This document shows, piece after piece, positions 21,904-26,046 of a stretch of 26,046 bases of DNA. The stretch comes from QNFN01 sp964195335 (GTDB taxonomy: Bacteria > Pseudomonadota > Gammaproteobacteria > QNFN01). The translations under genes and the position numbers were made by a program. Where the stretch lies: contig CAXMPC010000155.1 of assembly GCA_964195335.1 (NCBI GenBank), positions 1 to 26,046 of the forward strand. Reading direction: 5' to 3'. The notes beneath the pieces were generated by a model. It was given only the letters and a program-made list of their open reading frames with translations, was not told where the DNA came from and searched no databases. Numbering within the stretch: the first letter of the stretch is position 1; every line of letters begins with the position of its first letter.

Positions 21904-24900
21904 TCAGGCTGTCCCGGACGGCATTTCCCAGCAACTGGCGAGGAGGGTGCGCACCTCCTCGGGTTGCTGAGTTACTGCATCTGACCAGTCGAGACCGGTA
22001 GTTGCGGAAAAGCTTGCCATGCTGTCGATCAATCGGTTGACATCGTCACCAGCCAGTGTGGCTCCATCGCTGGTGCGGAAGGATTCAATCGATGCCCCGC
22101 CCTCGGTGTACCAGCCGTTGACGTGTAACTGATCACCGGTCAGTGTCTGCTGAACAAGGAGATCATCGCCGTCTCGTGTGAAACCGAGGTCGAGTGGATC
22201 CATGCCTGAGCCGAAGGCCACGGTATCGACTGAGAGCGGATCGTCCGCGGGTTCCTCGATACGATCCATTCCCCAACCTGCGCTGAAGAGGTAGGTGTCG
22301 CTGCCGTCTCCACCGACGAGGGTGTCGTTCCCGCTGCCGCCAACCAAGACATCGTCACCGCCCTTCCCTAGCAGAGTGTCATCGCCGCCGAGTCCTTGCA
22401 GCCGGTCAGGTTTGGGATTGCTACGGAGCGTGTCATTGCCTTCACTACCGGTTTTGATTTTCGTATTGAGGTCGTCTTCACTGAGGCTGCTGCCATTGGC
22501 GAAACGTACTTCGAGTGGCGCCACCTCGCGTCGATCCCACCAGTCGAGGTAGCTCATGGTTTCACCAGAGTCGGCTATTTCGAGGGTGAGATGATCGCCA
22601 TCACGATGCCATAGCAGGTCGGCCTCGGCGAGTCCTGCCCCAAGTTCGATCACGGTCACTTCAGTACGCGATACCTCGGTAATGAAGTCGTGCCCCTGAC
22701 CACGATCGTAACGATAAACATCCTCACCGCTGCCTCCTGCCAACTGGTCGTCACCGGTGCCTCCTTCGATGATGTCGTTACCATCCCCGCCCTCGATAAG
22801 GTCGTTTCCGGCAGCGCCCAACAAGGTGTCGGCCAAAGCAGACCCGATGATTCGGTCGGCATGGGAAGTGCCTTCCACGATACCGGTACCCGCGGCAACC
22901 GTATGGACCAGAGGGCCAATCTGTTCCACCGAGGTCTGAAGCAGGTCGTTCAGCACGTATGACTCACCGGTTTCATCAAATCTGACCTGAAGTTCGTCAA
23001 GTTCCAGCCCATTGGCGATATCTATTCGATCGCTCGCCCCGTACAGCAGTGCGAGATGATGCCCCGTTGTGTCCCAGTTGACCTCGAAACCGAGTGTTTC
23101 TGGTGTGATCCCTGTCGAGAAATCAAGGCCGTCGATCGACTCGGCATCTATCAATTGATCGATGCCGTCGCCGACGGCAAACAAAAAGCGGTCACTCCCT
23201 TCGCCACCACTAAGCAGATCGTTGCCGTTACCACCTTTAAGGGTGTCGTCACCGGCGCCGCCCAGGATCGTGTCGTCGCCACCCATGCCGTCGAGCAGGT
23301 CAGCGCCGCTGAGACCGGCCAGAGTCTCGTCACGCATGTCACCGATCAACACGTCATCGTCGTGGCTTCCCATTACGGTTGTCTCGGCGCCTGTCAGTTC
23401 GCCCGGTGTCCAGGATGTGCCGTCGGCGAAGCTGATTGTGGCAAGACGGTTGTAGGTGCTGGTGAACCAGTTCGCGACCGTGATGCGATCGTTGTCGTCC
23501 AGGTGCTGGAGGACGAGGTCGTCTCCATTGCGACCGATGAGAAAGTCGTCAGGTGCCAGATTGTCTCCCATGGTGAGAGTGTCACCCAGGGTGTCGCCCT
23601 GATCGATGATCCGGACCTGTTCGTCTCCGGCCTCAAAGAGATAGCCGTCATTGCCGTAGCCTCCAAGTAGGGTGTCGCTTCCCGGGCCACCACGCAGTAA
23701 ATCCTGCCCACTTTCGCCGTGAAGTGTGTCGTTTCCAAGACCACCGTTTAGGCTGTCGTTGCCATTCCCTCCGGCCAGCAGATCATTGTTTTCGCCACCG
23801 TCAAGTACGTCGTCGCCTTCTTCTCCATAGAGACCGTCGTCGCCACTCCCGCCAACAAGAGTGTCGAGCCCGGTCCCACCAGCGAGGATGTCATCACCGA
23901 GGCCGCCGTCGAGGTGATCGTCATCTTCTTGTCCCCAGAGCTGGTCGTTGCCGACCTCGCCGAGAAGCAGGTCGTTGCCGCTACCGCCGGCCATGTTGTC
24001 GTTGCCCGTGCCGCCGTACAGTTCGTCGTTGCCCTCCTGGCCGAGGATGGCGTCATCGCCCGCACCACCGTCGAGCCAGTCGTCACCCGCCCCGGATTGC
24101 AGGTGATCGTTACCGGCGCCGCCCTCGAGCCGGTCCGCACCGAAACCACCGTCGAGTAGGTCCTGTCCGTCTTCACCAGCGAGGTGGTCGTCGCCATAGC
24201 CTCCCAGCATGAGGTCATCGCCACTACCGCCGAGGAGGTGGTCGTTCCCTGCCTGCCCTTCAATGCGGTCGTGATCGGCTCCGCCATCAATGCTGTCATG
24301 GCCGTCGCCGCCGAGCAGGTAGTCGTCGCCCCCTTCACCGTGAATCAGGTCGTCGCCGGCATCGCCTAGAACGGTGTCGGTACCGGCGCCGGCCCAGATT
24401 CTGTCGTCGCCATACCCGGCGTCGACACGGTCGATACCGGTCCCGCCAATGATGATGTCATTGCCCGCCCCGCCGAGAATGAGGTCGTCGCCGGACCCGC
24501 CATCGAGCAGATCGGCGTCCCCGGTCAGCGGGTCGTCGAGGTAGTCCCCGTGGAGTTCATCGTTGCCGTCGCCACCTTCGATTATGTCTGTGCCGTAGCC
24601 GCCCTCGAGCCAGTCGTGGCCGGGACCACCGGACAGGGTGTCCATGCCTCCGGCTTCCCGGGCACCGGGCAGTTTGGCATCACCGTGCAGGCTGTCGTCG
24701 CCCTCACCGCCATCGAGCTGATCGTCACCGACGCCACCATCGAGGTAATCATTCCCAGCCTCGCCGAGGAGTCGGTCGTGCCCGCCACCCCCGATCAGGT
24801 CGTCGTCGCCTGCACCTCCCGCAACCAGATCGTTGCCGTCTGCCGCCGAGGTCGCCGTTCCCACGGTCTGGTCGAAGATTACGCTGATCACCTTGCCGTC

Positions 24901-26046
24901 GGCGTCGAGGGTTTCGCTGACCGACCAGTTCCGGTTCAGCGGTTGGAAGGTGCCGTCGCCGTAGAGCCTGTCGTCGCCGTCTCCTCCAGCAAGGATGTCA
25001 TCACCGGCACCGCCGGCAAGTACATCGTCGTCGGCGCCGCCGTCCAGGCGGTCGCGGCCGTCACCCGCGGCCAGAAAGTCCTCACCCTGACCGCCCAGCA
25101 GGCGGTCGTGGTCGATTCCTGAAATCAGTACATCGTTGCCGTCGCCACCGTCGAGCAGGTCGTTGCCCGGTGTGGCGGCAAGCCAGTCGTCCCCGGATCC
25201 CCCGAAGAGTTGGTCGTCACCCAGGCCACCGCTCAGGTCGTCGTCTCCACCGAGGCCGTATATGGCATCGTCGCCATCGGTTCCGGCAAGCAGCGATGCG
25301 TCATCCGATCCGTCGCTGCCGATCACCAGATTGGGGTCCGGCTGAGCGGGTGCGCCGCTGAGTGTGATGCCGAGTTCGCCCTCTTCCCAGTCACGCAGCG
25401 TCACGGTGTCGTCGATGATCAAGTCGCCACCAACCCGTAGGTAATCATGAAGGCCGTCGCTGAAGTGCGTCGAGCTGCCGTCGACTGACGTTCCGCCTTC
25501 CAATTCAACACCGCCAAGCAGCAATCGGCCGACACCGTCCTCATCGATGACGGTGTCCATGGCGCCGTCTGGTTCGAGGAGGTAGGTATCGATCCCCGTT
25601 CCACCAGCCAGCCAATCGGTGCCGTTGCCATCCTCGAGCAGGTCATCGCCGGATCCGCCCTGGAGTCGATCGTTGCCACTGCCGCCAATCAGCCAATCAC
25701 TTCCTGCCCCGCCGTGGAGATCGTCCAATCCACGGTCGCCAAACAGCAGGTCGTCACCTTCGCCTCCGTGATGTATTTCAGGCGCAGTACCTTCACCGAG
25801 GAGAACGTCGTCACCACCACTGCCGAACAGGTAACGTAGGGCGGTGACGTCTCCGGTGATTAGGGCGTTGCCCCCGATACGGAACACTCCATCGGTATTG
25901 GCTGGATCGGTGTTTTCGAGCCAGTCAGGCATCAACAGCGAGTCCAATACGGTGGTGAACAAGCGACTCTGGCCGGCGACCTCGATCTCTTCGAACATCA
26001 CCCCTCCGGTGAAGCGTTCGACCAGCCGTTCGCGGAGGTCGCCTTC
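21904..26046 (-). CDS. Large multi-block RTX calcium-binding protein, N-terminus beyond window
   Basis: This frame is open from the right edge to the TGA at 21904-21906, about 1,380 codons. A GTG-ATG pair at 26001-25996 is a possible start, but the 15 codons before it (EGDLRERLVERFTGG) read naturally, so the protein probably continues outside the window. It contains about 80 GGxGxDxLx nonapeptides in six blocks. These form Ca2+-bound beta-rolls once outside the cell. Several blocks end with a cap of the D-x-Y-x-F-x-x-G-x-G-x-D type (for example DTYLFSAGWGMDRIEE) followed by a domain of the haemolysin-type calcium-binding-related kind (FLIGRNGDDLVLQHL, LLWHRDGDHLTLEI, LGFTRDGDDLLVQQ). The protein is very acidic, has no N-terminal signal in view, and ends with a type I secretion-like tail. 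No protease or acyltransferase domain is visible. It could be an adhesin, matrix or S-layer-like protein, or toxin-like exoprotein. Confidence 0.93.
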   Translation of the reverse strand, partial: EGDLRERLVERFTGGVMFEEIEVAGQSRLFTTVLDSLLMPDWLENTDPANTDGVFRIGGNALITGDVTALRYLFGSGGDDVLLGEGTAPEIHHGGEGDDLLFGDRGLDDLHGGAGSDWLIGGSGNDRLQGGSGDDLLEDGNGTDWLAGGTGIDTYLLEPDGAMDTVIDEDGVGRLLLGGVELEGGTSVDGSSTHFSDGLHDYLRVGGDLIIDDTVTLRDWEEGELGITLSGAPAQPDPNLVIGSDGSDDASLLAGTDGDDAIYGLGGDDDLSGGLGDDQLFGGSGDDWLAATPGNDLLDGGDGNDVLISGIDHDRLLGGQGEDFLAAGDGRDRLDGGADDDVLAGGAGDDILAGGDGDDRLYGDGTFQPLNRNWSVSETLDADGKVISVIFDQTVGTATSAADGNDLVAGGAGDDDLIGGGGHDRLLGEAGNDYLDGGVGDDQLDGGEGDDSLHGDAKLPGAREAGGMDTLSGGPGHDWLEGGYGTDIIEGGDGNDELHGDYLDDPLTGDADLLDGGSGDDLILGGAGNDIIIGGTGIDRVDAGYGDDRIWAGAGTDTVLGDAGDDLIHGEGGDDYLLGGDGHDSIDGGADHDRIEGQAGNDHLLGGSGDDLMLGGYGDDHLAGEDGQDLLDGGFGADRLEGGAGNDHLQSGAGDDWLDGGAGDDAILGQEGNDELYGGTGNDNMAGGSGNDLLLGEVGNDQLWGQEDDDHLDGGLGDDILAGGTGLDTLVGGSGDDGLYGEEGDDVLDGGENNDLLAGGNGNDSLNGGLGNDTLHGESGQDLLRGGPGSDTLLGGYGNDGYLFEAGDEQVRIIDQGDTLGDTLTMGDNLAPDDFLIGRNGDDLVLQHLDDNDRITVANWFTSTYNRLATISFADGTSWTPGELTGAETTVMGSHDDDVLIGDMRDETLAGLSGADLLDGMGGDDTILGGAGDDTLKGGNGNDLLSGGEGSDRFLFAVGDGIDQLIDAESIDGLDFSTGITPETLGFEVNWDTTGHHLALLYGASDRIDIANGLELDELQVRFDETGESYVLNDLLQTSVEQIGPLVHTVAAGTGIVEGTSHADRIIGSALADTLLGAAGNDLIEGGDGNDIIEGGTGDDQLAGGSGEDVYRYDRGQGHDFITEVSRTEVTVIELGAGLAEADLLWHRDGDHLTLEIADSGETMSYLDWWDRREVAPLEVRFANGSSLSEDDLNTKIKTGSEGNDTLRSNPKPDRLQGLGGDDTLLGKGGDDVLVGGSGNDTLVGGDGSDTYLFSAGWGMDRIEEPADDPLSVDTVAFGSGMDPLDLGFTRDGDDLLVQQTLTGDQLHVNGWYTEGGASIESFRTSDGATLAGDDVNRLIDSMASFSATTGLDWSDAVTQQPEEVRTLLASCWEMPSGTA
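21907..22044 (-). other. Probable type I secretion region of the RTX protein
   Basis: The last 46 residues (from about residue 1320: DVNRLIDSMASFSATTG ... VRTLLASCWEMPSGTA) lie after the final calcium-binding-related domain. They resemble the C-terminal ends of RTX proteins exported by ABC/MFP/TolC systems, where an LI-x-x-MA-x-F helix and a short hydrophobic tail near the end are common. No type I secretion genes are in the window. Confidence 0.5.
22282..22449 (-). repeat. RTX nonapeptide block 6
   Basis: About six nonapeptides (residues 1185-1240), such as QGLGGDDTL, LGKGGDDVL and VGGSGNDTL. The block closes with the cap DTYLFSAGWGMDRIEE. It is the last array before the secretion region. 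Confidence 0.85.
22708..22875 (-). repeat. RTX nonapeptide block 5
   Basis: About six nonapeptides (residues 1043-1098), such as EGGDGNDII and EGGTGDDQL. The block closes with DVYRYDRGQGHDFITE and leads into LLWHRDGDHLTLEI. Confidence 0.85.
23176..23370 (-). repeat. RTX nonapeptide block 4
   Basis: About seven nonapeptides (residues 878-942), such as LGGAGDDTL, KGGNGNDLL and SGGEGSDRF. The block closes with the cap DRFLFAVGDGIDQLID. Confidence 0.85.
23632..24840 (-). repeat. RTX nonapeptide block 3 (long array)
   Basis: This is the main array, residues 388-790, with about 42 nonapeptides. There are only two short interruptions, around HGDAKLPGAREAGG and HGDYLDDPLTGDAD. At DNA level it is a 27-bp period, which gives the other strand long GTC-rich frames. 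It ends in GYGNDGYLFEAGDEQVRIID and leads into a calcium-binding-related domain. Confidence 0.9.
24952..25323 (-). repeat. RTX nonapeptide block 2
   Basis: About 13 nonapeptides (residues 227-350), including FGGSGDDWL, DGGDGNDVL and AGGAGDDIL. Some units have drifted (AATPGNDLL, ISGIDHDRL). A 37-residue non-repeat segment (351-387) without the nonapeptide pattern separates it from the next block. Confidence 0.85.
25573..25830 (-). repeat. RTX nonapeptide block 1
   Basis: About eight nonapeptides (for example HGGAGSDWL, IGGSGNDRL, QGGSGDDLL) occupy residues 58-143, counted from the GTG at 26001. The block ends at IDTYLLEPDGAMDTVID, a cap-like strand, and a non-repeat stretch follows (residues 144-226). 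Confidence 0.85.

Noticed and set aside
23056..25122. Plus-strand ORFs of about 200 aa (23056-23670 and 24550-25122) opposite the RTX gene
   Set aside because: They arise from the 27-bp RTX period read backwards (Val-rich, AVVAxxAxxxVVV pattern). The minus-strand frame has the meaningful repeats.
22282..25830. Possible CRISPR array or satellite repeat in the right 4 kb
   Set aside because: The 27-bp period is continuous, with no unique spacers, and it encodes GGxGxD nonapeptides. It is a coding repeat.

Overview
The window looks like chromosome of a GC-rich gammaproteobacterium. The evidence is the high-GC coding sequence, the proteobacterial ccoNOQP-ccoGHIS respiratory cluster with an FNR/Anr-type box, MsrPQ, an Slt70-type lytic transglycosylase and an RTX protein of the type I secretion class. 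A Chromatiales/Ectothiorhodospiraceae-like host is a guess from overall gene style, not something the sequence proves. I see no tRNA, rRNA, CRISPR array, insertion sequence, phage gene or attachment site.

Layout. Left edge, minus strand: the start of a small lipoprotein gene (cut by the window) and metK. A 291-bp divergent region separates metK from the cco genes and holds a perfect-dyad FNR box placed about 41.5 bp upstream of the predicted ccoN start of transcription. Plus strand, 1681-4924: ccoN, ccoO, ccoQ, ccoP (cbb3 oxidase subunits), then a 339-bp gap with a possible 50-aa ORF and a hairpin-plus-T-tract terminator. From about 5264 to 13658 the genes run closely packed: ccoG, ccoH, ccoI, ccoS (oxidase assembly and copper supply), slt (periplasmic lytic transglycosylase, overlapping ccoS by ATGA), msrP and msrQ (periplasmic methionine sulfoxide repair). 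A 158-bp gap with an AT-rich inverted repeat and a GC hairpin precedes a CHASE-PAS-GGDEF-EAL cyclic-di-GMP protein, followed by a family 6 (hypoxanthine) DNA glycosylase. 

From 17083: an acyl-CoA synthetase, a small CoA-binding protein overlapping it by 4 bases, and two tandem O-acetylhomoserine sulfhydrylase paralogues. These suggest a unit that joins CoA metabolism to sulfur amino-acid synthesis. The right 4.1 kb on the minus strand is one very large acidic RTX protein, convergent with the second sulfhydrylase with only 3 bp between stop codons, and open at the right edge of the window. It has about 80 Ca2+-binding nonapeptides in six blocks separated by non-repeat modules, and a C-terminal region like a type I secretion signal.

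Most of the window is well-understood core metabolism. I did not find a clear new defence or mobile system. The parts most worth a second look are the multi-module RTX protein, the acyl-CoA synthetase/CoA-binding/double-sulfhydrylase unit, the slt-msrPQ extension of the oxidase assembly operon, the small ORF between ccoP and ccoG, and the structured leader of the cyclic-di-GMP gene.
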